Assembly: GCF_004745805.1 (NCBI RefSeq)
Contig: NZ_SRLQ01000004.1
Span: 62,001 to 126,000, forward strand
Length of the DNA: 64,000 bases
Source of the DNA: Mycolicibacterium sp. CH28
GTDB taxonomy: Bacteria > Actinomycetota > Actinomycetes > Mycobacteriales > Mycobacteriaceae
Direction: 5' to 3'
The stretch's first letter is position 1. Each line of letters begins with the position of its first letter. Shown here piece by piece: positions 53,510 to 64,000 of the stretch. The translations under genes were made by a program, and so were the position numbers. The notes under the pieces are model-generated. The model was not told the origin of the DNA. It saw only the letters and a program-made list of their open reading frames with translations, and made no database searches.

Positions 53510-55015
53510 TCAATTAGCGCGGCGGAAGATCTCCTGGGCCTGCGCAACGGAGTCGGCAAGCGGCCTGGTGGTGTCGATGGGATATGCGCCCGGCCAGGTG
53601 CCTTCGGCGCGGTCGGCCAGCGCGGTGGCGATCTCGGGCGTGACCTGCGAGGCGGTGCGGGTGCGGGTGCGGATCCGGGCGACGGTGGCATCCAGCGGTG
53701 CGATGCAGGCGAATTCGACCAGCTGTGCGGCGGAGTCGGCGGCCTGGCGTCGGGCACTCTCGCGGTGCCGGCCTTCGAGCCAGGTGCCGTCCAGGACGAC
53801 GGTGCGGCCCTCGCACAGGCTCAGGTGGGCGCGACGCAACACACCCTGGTACACCGCGTCGATGTTCTCCGGGGTGTAGAGACCTTCGTCGAGCACACCT
53901 GCCGTGCCGCCGATCTCGCCGAGGCGCACCATCTCGGCGCGGACATCGTCGGTGGAAATCACCTGCGCGTCAAGGCATTCAGCCAATGCCCGGGCCAGGG
54001 TCGTCTTGCCGGTACCGGGCCCGCCGCCCACGATGATCAGCCGGACGGCGCCGGCACGAAGGTGGTCGCGAGCGATGTCGAGGTGGCGCCGGGCGTCCGC
54101 GGTGGCCCCGGCGTTGCCCTGGGTGTGGCGGACGCAGTCGACCTTGGCCCGCACCACCGCACGGTAGGCAATGTAGAAGTCACGCAGCGAGGAGGGCGCA
54201 CGGTCCTCGGCAACCCGGGCATAGCTGTGCAGGAACATCGCGCCCAGGTCGGGGCGGCCGAGGAATTCCAGATCCATTGCCAGGAACGCGGCATCGTCGA
54301 TGACGTCGACGTAGCGCAGCTGGTCGTCGAACTCCAGGCAATCCAGCAGCGCGGGGCCGTCGTCAAGACAGAAGATGTCATCGGCCTGCAGGTCGGCATG
54401 CCCGTCGACGATCTTGTGGTCGCTGATCCGCTCCGCGAACAGCACCGAACGCCCGGAAATGTAATCGATTGCCAAACTGCTGATCTCGGCTACCGCATCA
54501 GGATCGAGGCCGGGCACCACACCGTCGGCATACCGAGCGAGTTCGGCGAGGTTCTCCTGCCAGCGCGCGGCGATGGCGTCCACCCGTCCCTGGATGTCCA
54601 CCTCACGCCCGCGGGCGGCCGAGGCGTGGAACCGCGACAACACCAGCGCCACCGCCGTCAGCTGGTCTTCCACCGGCTGGCCCCGGCGAACCAGGGTAGC
54701 CAGCCGACGCTCATCGGGGTGGCGACGCATGACGATCACCGGCTCAGGAAGGCCGCCGGGCGGGGCGAAATGGGCGATGCCCAGATAGCTGCCGGGCGCA
54801 AGCCGACTGTTCAAGACCAGCTCGTCGGCGCAGGCACGCTCACGGCGCTCCAGGGTGGAGAAGTCCAGAAAATCGGTGACGACGGGCTTCTTGACCTTGT
54901 AGGCCCGATCGCCGACCAGGAACACCATCCCGGTGTGGGTTTCGGCGACCACCGGATGCGGGGCGGTGTCCGAAGGAGGTGCGGCGGCCAGCTCGTCGTG
55001 CGGTCCCGGTCCCAT
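53510..55015 (-). CDS. APH-like / P-loop kinase fusion protein (Rv2004c type)
   Basis: This 501-residue protein joins two domains. The N-terminal part (about 30-310) resembles aminoglycoside phosphotransferases (COG2187), with DRAYKVKKPV, DGHADLQADDIF in place of HGDLH, and LLDCLEFDDQLRYVDV. The C-terminal part (about 330-495) is a small P-loop kinase with Walker A GGGPGTGKTT and VVLDGTWLEGRHR. The order and length match M. tuberculosis Rv2004c, a DosR-regulon protein of unknown function. ATG 55015 has AAGGA upstream; the frame is open to a TTG at 55036. It heads the operon with PEP synthase and the P-type ATPase. Its substrate is unknown. Confidence 0.88.
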   Translation of the reverse strand: MGPGPHDELAAAPPSDTAPHPVVAETHTGMVFLVGDRAYKVKKPVVTDFLDFSTLERRERACADELVLNSRLAPGSYLGIAHFAPPGGLPEPVIVMRRHPDERRLATLVRRGQPVEDQLTAVALVLSRFHASAARGREVDIQGRVDAIAARWQENLAELARYADGVVPGLDPDAVAEISSLAIDYISGRSVLFAERISDHKIVDGHADLQADDIFCLDDGPALLDCLEFDDQLRYVDVIDDAAFLAMDLEFLGRPDLGAMFLHSYARVAEDRAPSSLRDFYIAYRAVVRAKVDCVRHTQGNAGATADARRHLDIARDHLRAGAVRLIIVGGGPGTGKTTLARALAECLDAQVISTDDVRAEMVRLGEIGGTAGVLDEGLYTPENIDAVYQGVLRRAHLSLCEGRTVVLDGTWLEGRHRESARRQAADSAAQLVEFACIAPLDATVARIRTRTRTASQVTPEIATALADRAEGTWPGAYPIDTTRPLADSVAQAQEIFRRAN

Positions 55016-55073
55016 AGTGTCGATCCTTGCCCCCAACCAGCACCGACACAGCAGTCATACGACCACTCCGGGC

Positions 55074-55087
55074 GGGTGCAAGGTCCC
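55074..55087 (-). promoter_or_regulatory. candidate DosR box for the leftward kinase-ppsA-ATPase operon
   Basis: Read on the minus strand this is GGGACCTTGCACCC, a close match to the DosR half-site GGGACYTT followed by CCC. It is 59 bases before the ATG at 55015. A weaker copy, GGGCCTTTGTGCTC, lies at 55097-55110. Confidence 0.5.
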
Positions 55088-55132
55088 CACCACCGAGAGC
55101 ACAAAGGCCCTTCGCGGCTCGTTGGCAGCGAA

Positions 55133-55147
55133 GTGACTTCTGACCCC
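55133..55147 (+). promoter_or_regulatory. candidate DosR box for the rightward nitroreductase gene
   Basis: GTGACTTCTGACCCC lies 53 bases before the start at 55200 and matches the DosR-box core pattern. Confidence 0.5.
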
Positions 55148-55199
55148 TGGCATCCGGGTTCTGCCGACATATGGTTGAGCAGAGAACAGAAGGCGGTGG

Positions 55200-56189
55200 T
55201 TGCCCGTGGTCAAGTCGGCGCTCGATCCTCAGGTGCTGGCCAATGCGGTTGAGTTGGCGTGTCGCGCGCCGTCGGTGCACAACAGCCAACCGTGGCACTG
55301 GGTCTCCGAAGGACCGGAGCTGAAGCTGTTCGTCGAACCGCACCGGGACCCGCGTGCCACCGACATCAGTGGTCGCGAGGCGATCATCAGCTGCGGCGCC
55401 GTGCTGGACCATCTGCGGGTGGCCGCCGCTGCCGCCGGCTGGCAGGCACAGGTGTCACGATTCCCCAACCCCAACGACCTGGACCACCTGGCCACCATCG
55501 GCTTCAGCCGACTGGATTTCGTCACCGACGCCCACCGAGCCCGCGCCGACGCGATCCTGACCCGGCGCACCGACCGGCTGCCATTCGCGCCGCCACCCAA
55601 CTGGGCCGCCTTCGAACCGGTGCTGCGCAGCACCGTCGACATCGACCTCGCGACGCTGCACGTTCTGCCCGACTCGGTGCGGCCCCAACTGGCCGAGGCG
55701 TCCCAACTGACCGAGTCACTGCGCCGGTACGACTCCTCCTACAACGCCGAATTACATTGGTGGACAGCACCTTACGAGCTTTCCGACGGTGTCCCGTACA
55801 GCACGTTGGTATCGGCCGCCGAGCGGGATCGGGTCGACGTCGCCCGCACCTTCCCCGCCGACGAGCACCCCGACCGGCGGCCCGGGATCGACCATGACCA
55901 GTCCACCATCCTGGTGCTGTCCACCTATGGCGACTCCCGCCGGGAGGCGCTGGGCTGCGGCGAAGTGCTTTCCACGGTGCTGCTGGAGGCCACGCTGGCC
56001 GGCCTGGCCACCTGCACGCTGACGCACATGACCGAGCTGGAGGCCAGCCGCAGCATCGTGCGGGCGCTGACCGGCAGCACCGACGATCCGCAACTGCTCA
56101 TCAGGGTCGGGCTGGTGCCCTCGATCGAGTCGGTACCGCCGGCTACCCCGCGCCGCCCGATCGCCGACGTGCTGGAGTTCCGCGGCTGA
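55200..56189 (+). CDS. Acg-family nitroreductase-like protein
   Basis: The 329-residue protein has the duplicated, shortened nitroreductase fold of mycobacterial Acg proteins: ACRAPSVHNSQPWHW near residue 20, the stretch GREAIISCGAVLDHLRVA, then LTRRTDRLPFAPPP and the C-terminal LEATLAGLATCTLTHMTEL. M. tuberculosis Acg (Rv2032), Rv3131 and Rv3127 are of this type and belong to the DosR regulon; Acg proteins may store flavin rather than reduce nitro compounds. The start is TTG 55200 (AGAAGG six bases upstream) or GTG 55206. It is divergent from the kinase-ppsA operon with candidate DosR boxes between. Confidence 0.88.
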   Translation: MPVVKSALDPQVLANAVELACRAPSVHNSQPWHWVSEGPELKLFVEPHRDPRATDISGREAIISCGAVLDHLRVAAAAAGWQAQVSRFPNPNDLDHLATIGFSRLDFVTDAHRARADAILTRRTDRLPFAPPPNWAAFEPVLRSTVDIDLATLHVLPDSVRPQLAEASQLTESLRRYDSSYNAELHWWTAPYELSDGVPYSTLVSAAERDRVDVARTFPADEHPDRRPGIDHDQSTILVLSTYGDSRREALGCGEVLSTVLLEATLAGLATCTLTHMTELEASRSIVRALTGSTDDPQLLIRVGLVPSIESVPPATPRRPIADVLEFRG

Positions 56190-56193
56190 GACG

Positions 56194-56826
56194 TCAGGCC
56201 CGCGAAGCCGCTTCGGCGCGGCGCTTGATGCCAAGCAGCATGCCGCGCGTCATCAGCGACACCACCGGACCCGACAGTTCGGCACCGAGCACCTCACCGG
56301 GCACCTGCATCCGGGAGCGGTTGCGCACCAGCAGTCGGCAGCGGTCCTCCCAGCGCGGCATGACGTGAAACGACCAGACGCCGTCCCACGGCAATCGGGC
56401 GGGATCGACCCGCAGCACGATCGACTGACCGTCGACGATCTGCGCCACCGGCAACGCAAGTCCGTCGCGCAGGCCCAGCCAGCCCCGCGGCACCAGCCGG
56501 ATGACGTCGCCGACGGCGAGCTGTTGCCATTCGGGGTGGATACGGTCGGCGTTGCACAGTTTCAGCCCGACCAGATTCTCCAGGGATTCGTAGCTGTACA
56601 GGCCGCCGCGGTCCTGACCCAGCTGGACCAGCCACGGCCACACCGCACTGGCGGGGGCGTCGATCCAAACCCCTTCGGTGGTCTGCACCGCCGGGGCCTT
56701 GACGAGTTCGTCACCGGGAAGCGGTGTTTCACACTCGTCCTTGGTGGTACCCCAGTTTCGGTAGAACCGCCGGGCGCCGTACAACCCGGCCCCGGCAAGC
56801 ACCGCGCCTGCCACGTTCTTCCACAT
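56194..56826 (-). CDS. SRPBCC family protein with N-terminal membrane segment
   Basis: From ATG 56826 this is a 210-residue protein with a short hydrophobic N-terminus (NVAGAVLAGAGLYGARRFY) and a domain that looks like the START/SRPBCC lipid-binding fold: GVWIDAPASAVWPWLVQLGQ, GLYSYESLENLVG, and DGVWSFHVMPRWEDRCRLLV. The frame is open to 56907 but without a better start. No enzymatic function is recognised; the fold binds hydrophobic ligands. It is convergent with the Acg gene and divergent from the DUF1876 gene, with DosR-like sites between. Confidence 0.7.
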   Translation of the reverse strand: MWKNVAGAVLAGAGLYGARRFYRNWGTTKDECETPLPGDELVKAPAVQTTEGVWIDAPASAVWPWLVQLGQDRGGLYSYESLENLVGLKLCNADRIHPEWQQLAVGDVIRLVPRGWLGLRDGLALPVAQIVDGQSIVLRVDPARLPWDGVWSFHVMPRWEDRCRLLVRNRSRMQVPGEVLGAELSGPVVSLMTRGMLLGIKRRAEAASRA

Positions 56827-56861
56827 GTGGCCAGTCTTTCGCGCGACAGCGCCGATTCGTA

Positions 56862-56876
56862 GGGTCTTCAGCCCCC
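56862..56876 (-). promoter_or_regulatory. possible DosR box near the SRPBCC gene
   Basis: GGGTCTTCAGCCCCC lies 36 bases upstream of ATG 56826. It fits the DosR-box core less well than the box at 56931. Confidence 0.3.
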
Positions 56877-56930
56877 AACCGGGGGAAACCGCGACCCGAC
56901 CGGGCAAGCCGACGAACGGCCCCCCGCGGC

Positions 56931-56945
56931 GGGACTTCGGGCCCT
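56931..56945 (+). promoter_or_regulatory. candidate DosR box upstream of DUF1876 and the esterase fusion
   Basis: GGGACTTCGGGCCCT is a close match to the DosR-box core. It lies 93 bases before the ATG at 57038 and about 105 bases from the divergent SRPBCC start, so it could serve both. Confidence 0.6.
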
Positions 56946-57037
56946 ACCGACGCCCCGGGTCGAGTGGTCGGATTCGATCACCAGGTATTGCGTCGTCATA
57001 AAAGGCGCGGTGCCGGGTTCACACCAGGGGGTCCGCA

Positions 57038-57328
57038 ATGGAACACCACGAGATCAAACACTCCGCCGTCCTGATGGCCGTCGACGGCGAAGCCGATCTG
57101 ACCCAGGCCACCGCCCGACTGTGCTGGGACGGCACCACTCTGGAGGGGATCGGCAGGGCCCGGATGAGCACCGATGACGCGCACGCGGTCGAGCTCCGCG
57201 ACAAGCTGGCGGTCGCACGGGCACTGTCGAATCTGGCCAACCAGCTCTTTGCCACGTCGATGTCGGAGATGGAGACGGTCGTGCTCCACCGGCCCCTCCT
57301 GACCGCACTGCCCGGAGGGCGACGATGA
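57038..57328 (+). CDS. DUF1876 protein (Rv1738/Rv2632c type)
   Basis: The 96-residue protein matches the DUF1876 family, with [41 protein letters not shown] and [11 protein letters not shown]. Rv1738 of M. tuberculosis is one of the most strongly hypoxia-induced DosR genes, and its structure resembles ribosome hibernation factors, although a function is not proven. The end of the gene overlaps the next start in ATGA, so the two are coupled. A DosR-like box lies 93 bases upstream. Confidence 0.87.
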   Translation: MEHHEIKHSAVLMAVDGEADLTQATARLCWDGTTLEGIGRARMSTDDAHAVELRDKLAVARALSNLANQLFATSMSEMETVVLHRPLLTALPGGRR

Positions 57329-59376
57329 CCCGGTCCGCCGGGGTGCGCCGGCAGCAGCCGCGCCGGGTGTTCAAGGACCGGCGGGAGGCCGGCCAGGTCT
57401 TGGCCGGGCTGCTGCAGTCCTATCGCGGCAAGCCCGACGTCGTGGTGCTGGGTCTGGCCCGTGGTGGCATCCCGGTCGCCTACGAGGTTGCCAGCGCACT
57501 GGGCGCCCCGCTGGATGCGTTCATCGTCCGCAAGCTGGGCGCACCCGGCCACGAGGAGTTCGCCGTCGGAGCGCTGGCCAGCGGCGGGCGTGTCGTGGTC
57601 AACGACGACGTGGTGCGCGGGCTGCAGATCACCCCGCAACAGCTGCGCGAGATCGCCGAGCGGGAGGCCCGCGAGCTGGTCCGCCGGGAAGCCGCCTACC
57701 GGGAAGGCCGACCACCGTTGCAGGTCACCGGCAAGACGGTGATCCTCGTCGACGACGGGGTGGCCACCGGATCGAGCATGCTGGCGGCCGTGCAAGCGCT
57801 GCGCGAATCCGAACCCGCCGAGATCGTGATCGCCGTACCGGCCGCGCCGGAGTCCACCTGCCGCGAGTTCGCAGGCATCGTCGATGACGTGGTGTGCGCA
57901 TCGATGCCGACACCATTCCTGGCGGTCGGCGAATCATTCTGGGATTTCAGCCAAGTCACCGACGAGGAAGTGCGCGAACTGCTGTCCCGGCCGACCGTCG
58001 GTGTACCGGTGCCGCTGGCCGAACAGCGCGCAGCGGATCTGGTCGCCCGAGCGGCCGTCGACGCCCCCGGCGGGGTGCCACCGCACGACGTGCTCGACGA
58101 CCTGATCGGTGACGCTCGCGTGGTGCTGATCGGCGAGAGTTCGCACGGCACCCACGAGTTCTACGAGGCGCGCGCCGAGATCACCAAATGGCTCATCGAG
58201 AAGAAGGGCTTCAACGCCGTTGCTGCCGAGGCGGATTGGCCCGACGCCTATCGGGTCAACCGGTACGTGCGCGGCTTCGGCACCGATTCGACGCCGGAAG
58301 AGGCGTTGCGCGGCTTCGAGCGGTTCCCGTCCTGGATGTGGCGCAACACCGTGGTCCGGGATTTCGTCGGATGGCTGCGCTGGCACAACTCGCGCTGTGC
58401 CGCCGACGGTCGCCAGCAGACCGGCTTCTACGGCCTGGATCTCTACAGCCTGCACCGTTCCATGCAGGAAGTCATCGCCTACCTCGAAACCATCGATCCC
58501 ACGGCGGCAGCGCGGGCCAGATCCCGCTACGCCTGCTTCGACCACTCCGCCGGCGACGACGGTCAGGCCTACGGCTACGCCGCCGCGTTCGGCGCCGGCC
58601 AGTCCTGTGAACGCCAGGCCGTCGAGCAACTGGTGGAGATGCAGCGCGAGGCACTGAAATATCTGGCCACTGACGGCGAACTGGCCGAGGATGAACTGTT
58701 TTACGCCCAGCAGAACGCACTGACGGTGCGCAACGCCGAGGCCTACTACCGCGGCATGTTCCGCGGGCGGGTCACCTCGTGGAACATGCGCGACAAGCAC
58801 ATGGCCCAGACGCTCAACGCGCTGGCAAGCCATCTGAACAGGCACGGCGACGCCCAGACTGATCGAGGCCAGGCCCGAATCGTGGTGTGGGCGCACAACT
58901 CCCACGTCGGCGATGCCCGCGCCACCGAGGTGTCGGCGGACGGCCAGCTCACCATCGGTCAGCTGGCCCGTGAACACTACGGCGACCAGGCCCGCCTGAT
59001 CGGATTCTCCACCTATCGCGGCACGGTCACCGCCGCCAGCGAGTGGGGCGGCAGTTCCGAACGCAAGGTGGTCCGGCCCGCGCTGGCGGGCAGCATCGAG
59101 GAACTGTTGCACGAGACCGGCAAGGCCGCCTTCCTGGTGCCGACGCACGACGGCTCGCCCGCGGCCAAAGCTCTCGAGGTGGTGCGGCTGGGCCGAGCCA
59201 TCGGGGTGATCTACCTTCCCCGCACCGAACGGCAGAGCCACTACTTCCACGTACGTCCGTCGGACCAGTTCGACGCGATGATCCACATCGACGAGACCCG
59301 GGCACTAGAGCCGCTGGAGCCGACCAGTGTCTGGATCGCCGGGGAGACCCCGGAAACCTATCCGAGCGGCCTGTAA
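57325..59376 (+). CDS. phosphoribosyltransferase-erythromycin esterase fusion (Rv2030c type)
   Basis: This 683-residue protein joins an N-terminal phosphoribosyltransferase domain (about 10-215, with the PRPP loop [13 protein letters not shown] at residues 139-151) to an erythromycin esterase-like domain (about 245-670, with [45 protein letters not shown] and [10 protein letters not shown]). Length and order match Rv2030c, a DosR-regulon protein. Whether it degrades macrolides, another ester or a nucleotide-linked compound is unknown. ATGA coupling with DUF1876 and the pfkB gene three bases downstream place it in one operon, like Rv2030c-Rv2029c. Confidence 0.9.
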   Translation: MTRSAGVRRQQPRRVFKDRREAGQVLAGLLQSYRGKPDVVVLGLARGGIPVAYEVASALGAPLDAFIVRKLGAPGHEEFAVGALASGGRVVVNDDVVRGLQITPQQLREIAEREARELVRREAAYREGRPPLQVTGKTVILVDDGVATGSSMLAAVQALRESEPAEIVIAVPAAPESTCREFAGIVDDVVCASMPTPFLAVGESFWDFSQVTDEEVRELLSRPTVGVPVPLAEQRAADLVARAAVDAPGGVPPHDVLDDLIGDARVVLIGESSHGTHEFYEARAEITKWLIEKKGFNAVAAEADWPDAYRVNRYVRGFGTDSTPEEALRGFERFPSWMWRNTVVRDFVGWLRWHNSRCAADGRQQTGFYGLDLYSLHRSMQEVIAYLETIDPTAAARARSRYACFDHSAGDDGQAYGYAAAFGAGQSCERQAVEQLVEMQREALKYLATDGELAEDELFYAQQNALTVRNAEAYYRGMFRGRVTSWNMRDKHMAQTLNALASHLNRHGDAQTDRGQARIVVWAHNSHVGDARATEVSADGQLTIGQLAREHYGDQARLIGFSTYRGTVTAASEWGGSSERKVVRPALAGSIEELLHETGKAAFLVPTHDGSPAAKALEVVRLGRAIGVIYLPRTERQSHYFHVRPSDQFDAMIHIDETRALEPLEPTSVWIAGETPETYPSGL

Positions 59377-59379
59377 TCG

Positions 59380-60354
59380 ATGAACGAGCGCTCTGTCGCC
59401 GGGCACCGGATCGTCACGTTGACGATGAATCCGGCCCTGGACATCACCACTAACACCGATGTGGTGCATTCGACCGACAAGCTGCGCTGCGCGGCAGGGC
59501 GCTATGACCCAGGAGGCGGCGGGATCAACGTCGCCCACGTGGCCGACGTGCTGGGCGCCTCGGCCACGGCCATCTATCCGGCCGGCGGCTCGGCGGGCGA
59601 CATGATCACCCGGCTGCTCACCGCCGAAGGCGTCTCGGTGCACCCGATTCACATCGGCGGGTCGACACGAGAGAGCATCACCGTCAACGAACGCAGCACC
59701 GACCGGCAGTTCCGGTTCGTGCTGCCCGGCCCCGAACTCACCCTGGCCGAGCAGACCGAGTGTCTGTTGCACCTGCGGCGCGCGGCGAGCTCGTCGGCGA
59801 TCGTCGTGGCCAGCGGCAGTCTTCCGCCCGGCGTTCCGCCGGACTTCTACCAGCAGGTCGCCACCGTGTGCCAGGAGATCGGGGCCCTGTTCATCCTGGA
59901 CACCTCTGGAGGCGGGCTCAAGCACATCAGTTCCGGGGTGTTCCTACTCAAACCCAGCGTGCGGGAGCTTCGCGAATGCGTGGGCCGGGAGTTGGCCACC
60001 GAATCCGAGCAGATCGCCGCCGCGCGCGAATTGATCGGCCGGGGCTGCGCGCACTACATCGTGGTGTCCCTCGGCGCCACGGGCGCACTGCTGGTCACAT
60101 CCGCCAGCGCGCACCGCTTCCCCGCGGTCCCGGTGCCGCCGGGAAGCGGCGTCGGCGCCGGCGACGCCATGGTGGCCGGCATCGCCGTCGGCCTGACCCG
60201 CGGGTGGCCGCTGACCAAAGCCGTCCGGCTCGGCATCGCCGCCGGGGCAGCCAAGCTGCTCACCCCCGGCACGGCGCCGTGCACCAGGGAGGACACCGAA
60301 CGCCTGTTCGAGCTGACCGAAAATCCGGTCGAGATCGAGCTGGTCAATGGGTAG
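59380..60354 (+). CDS. pfkB: PfkB-family 6-phosphofructokinase
   Basis: The 324-residue ribokinase-fold sugar kinase has LTMNPALDITTNTD at the N-terminus, YDPGGGGINVAHVADVLG (substrate site) and the ATP-site motif GSGVGAGDAMVAGIAVG with catalytic Asp262. M. tuberculosis Rv2029c (pfkB) is a DosR-regulon phosphofructokinase placed right after Rv2030c, the same order as here. It phosphorylates fructose-6-phosphate or a related sugar phosphate and could sustain glycolysis under hypoxia. The ATG follows the previous stop by three bases. Confidence 0.92.
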   Translation: MNERSVAGHRIVTLTMNPALDITTNTDVVHSTDKLRCAAGRYDPGGGGINVAHVADVLGASATAIYPAGGSAGDMITRLLTAEGVSVHPIHIGGSTRESITVNERSTDRQFRFVLPGPELTLAEQTECLLHLRRAASSSAIVVASGSLPPGVPPDFYQQVATVCQEIGALFILDTSGGGLKHISSGVFLLKPSVRELRECVGRELATESEQIAAARELIGRGCAHYIVVSLGATGALLVTSASAHRFPAVPVPPGSGVGAGDAMVAGIAVGLTRGWPLTKAVRLGIAAGAAKLLTPGTAPCTREDTERLFELTENPVEIELVNG

Positions 60355-60391
60355 CCGGGAACCGGATAGCTGTCGTATTTCTCGGCACTTG

Positions 60392-60406
60392 AGGACTTTC
60401 TGCCCT
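60392..60406 (+). promoter_or_regulatory. candidate DosR box upstream of usp-devR-devS
   Basis: AGGACTTTCTGCCCT, part of GAGGACTTTCTGCCCTC, lies 65 bases before the ATG at 60472. It would allow autoregulation of the sensor operon by DevR, as known for Rv3134c-devR-devS. Confidence 0.6.
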
Positions 60407-60471
60407 CAGAGTCGCTGCGCGACGACGATAACGTCGACAGAATAGAAGCGCCGTCCCCGGGGGAGCCACCG

Positions 60472-61341
60472 ATGCCCGAACCGTTCACACCGCCGTCGAT
60501 CATCGTCGGCGTAGACGGGTCCCGGGGTGCCGTGCGCGCCGCTCTGTGGGCCATCGACGAAGCCGTGAGCCGCGATATTCCTGTGCGCCTGGTGTCCGCG
60601 ATCGAGCCGACCGGCTCAGACCCGGTCGATCCCCAGGACGAAGCGCGTCAGCTGGCCAGTGCTGAGCTGGCGGTGCGGTACGCGGCCAACGCCATCGAGG
60701 CCACCGAGCGACCGGTGAAGGTCGAGATCGAAGTTCTGCACGGCAACCCGATCGCCACGCTGGTGGCAGCCTCCGGCTCGGCGGCCATGATCTGTGTCGG
60801 CGCGGTCGGGCTCAAGCACTTCGACCACAACCGCGTCGGTTCGACGGCCACCGCCCTGGTGTCCTCCGCGCATTGCCCCGTGGCCATCGTGCGAGGCTCG
60901 GACCGGGCCGCCGGCCACGAACCGGGCTGGATCGTCGTCGAACTGGACGAGTCCCCGGACAGCGCCGCGGTGTTGCAGGTCGGGGTCGCCGAAGCCCGGT
61001 TGCGCGGGGCGCCGCTGCGGGTGCTGAGCTCGTGGCAGTCGCGCTACACCGATGTCCACGACTCGCACGCCGTGGCGGACGGCAATCGGATGGTGCGCGC
61101 CCAGCTGGACCGGCGACTGGCGCACTGGAAGCACCGCTACCCCGATCTGGACGCCCGGCCGGTGGCTGTGCACGGCAGCGTGCTGAACTACCTGGCCAAG
61201 CACGGCGAGGATATTCAGCTGGTCGTGGCGGGCGCGCGCAACGCCGAGAGCCTCGAGGAACTGCTCGGGCCCACCGGTTCGGCGGCGCTGCATAACACCG
61301 ATTGCTCAGTTCTGGTGGTCGATCGCCAGCGCCTGTTGTGA
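60472..61341 (+). CDS. tandem-domain universal stress protein (Rv3134c type)
   Basis: The 289-residue protein has two USP domains. The first (about 8-143) shows IIVGVDGSRGAVRAALWA and a full ATP-binding motif GAVGLKHFDHNRVGST (G-2x-G-9x-G-S/T). The second (about 153-285) is more degenerate, with VVAGARNAESLEELLGPTGS. Its position directly before devR and devS matches Rv3134c in the hypoxia sensing operon. A DosR-like box lies upstream. Confidence 0.92.
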   Translation: MPEPFTPPSIIVGVDGSRGAVRAALWAIDEAVSRDIPVRLVSAIEPTGSDPVDPQDEARQLASAELAVRYAANAIEATERPVKVEIEVLHGNPIATLVAASGSAAMICVGAVGLKHFDHNRVGSTATALVSSAHCPVAIVRGSDRAAGHEPGWIVVELDESPDSAAVLQVGVAEARLRGAPLRVLSSWQSRYTDVHDSHAVADGNRMVRAQLDRRLAHWKHRYPDLDARPVAVHGSVLNYLAKHGEDIQLVVAGARNAESLEELLGPTGSAALHNTDCSVLVVDRQRLL

Positions 61342-61428
61342 CGCGTCGTAGCTGTGGCCCGTTATCGTTGCAGGACGGGCTGCGGTTATCTTGGCCGTAG
61401 CGTGTTGCCGACCCGGAAGGCGCAGCAC

Positions 61429-63833
<2,405 letters not shown>

Positions 63834-63848
63834 TCGATCCGGGCTTTG

Positions 63849-64000
63849 TCAGCGGGCGACGATGACCGGCATCCGCACACCGTGCACCACCGCGGTACTG
63901 ACCGAACCCAGCAGCATGCCGGCAAACCCGCCACGCCCATGGCTGCCGACGACCACCAGCTGAGCCGACTCCGACTGCTCGATCAGCTGACGGGCGGGCC
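63849..64000 (-). CDS. universal stress protein (partial, 5' end outside window)
   Basis: The minus strand encodes the last 50 residues of a USP domain: [20 protein letters not shown], then [20 protein letters not shown] and PVIVAR before TGA. This is the ATP-binding tail motif (G-2x-G-9x-G-S) of the family. It is convergent with devS, 15 bases apart. The start lies outside the window. Confidence 0.85.
   Translation of the reverse strand, partial: PARQLIEQSESAQLVVVGSHGRGGFAGMLLGSVSTAVVHGVRMPVIVAR

Noticed and set aside
57934..59286. 450-codon minus-strand frame opposite the esterase fusion
   Set aside because: Antisense shadow with low-complexity composition; the plus strand carries clear esterase motifs.

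Overview
The window comes from a high-GC actinobacterium, almost certainly a fast-growing Mycobacterium (Mycolicibacterium). It holds a 3087-residue type I fatty acid synthase with acpS directly downstream and a DUF1906 protein upstream (the M. tuberculosis Rv2523c-Rv2525c order), a complete mce operon, and a large set of DosR (dormancy) regulon genes ending in the usp-devR-devS order.

Layout. (1) 1-12119 is an accessory catabolic region with a lower-GC look: a partial enoyl-CoA hydratase, a meta-cleavage-type alpha/beta hydrolase, a PadR regulator, and a leftward cluster of a CoA ligase, flavin reductase, 2Fe-2S ferredoxin and small CxxC protein. An IS21-family element (istA/istB, about 5510-8151) and a decayed IS30-type transposase split this cluster from a pair of acyl-CoA dehydrogenases. 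A nitroreductase follows on the other strand. (2) 12160-22886 is a complete leftward mce locus (yrbE-A, yrbE-B, mceA-F and two Mce-associated genes). Its last gene carries an in-frame TGA. A short open frame resembling an oxidoreductase C-terminus overlaps its first gene. (3) 23335-37658 is mostly core: a monoacylglycerol-lipase-like hydrolase, DUF3618 protein, bcp, M20 peptidase, acpS, fas and the Tat-exported DUF1906 protein. (4) 37815-46898 holds a polyamine-type ABC transporter (ATPase, lipoprotein, two permeases), a membrane CHASE/PAS histidine kinase with a stand-alone receiver, a glycosyltransferase remnant and an MFS transporter. (5) 47108-64000 is a dormancy island: wax ester/triacylglycerol synthase, MgtA-type P-type ATPase, PEP synthase, an APH-like/P-loop kinase fusion (Rv2004c type), Acg-type nitroreductase, an SRPBCC protein, DUF1876, a phosphoribosyltransferase-erythromycin esterase fusion (Rv2030c type), pfkB, a tandem universal stress protein, devR, devS and a partial second usp.

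How the genes fit together. The left part looks like a CoA-dependent ring-acid pathway whose oxygenase is not in view and which has been rearranged by insertion sequences. The mce importer next to it could supply a hydrophobic substrate. The right part is a DevS/DevR hypoxia regulon with its own sensor and regulator. DosR-like boxes can be read upstream of at least five transcription units there, including a divergent pair between the PEP synthase operon and the Acg-type nitroreductase.

I saw no rRNA, tRNA or CRISPR array. All functional calls come from reading sequence motifs and from knowledge of the families. No database search was run.
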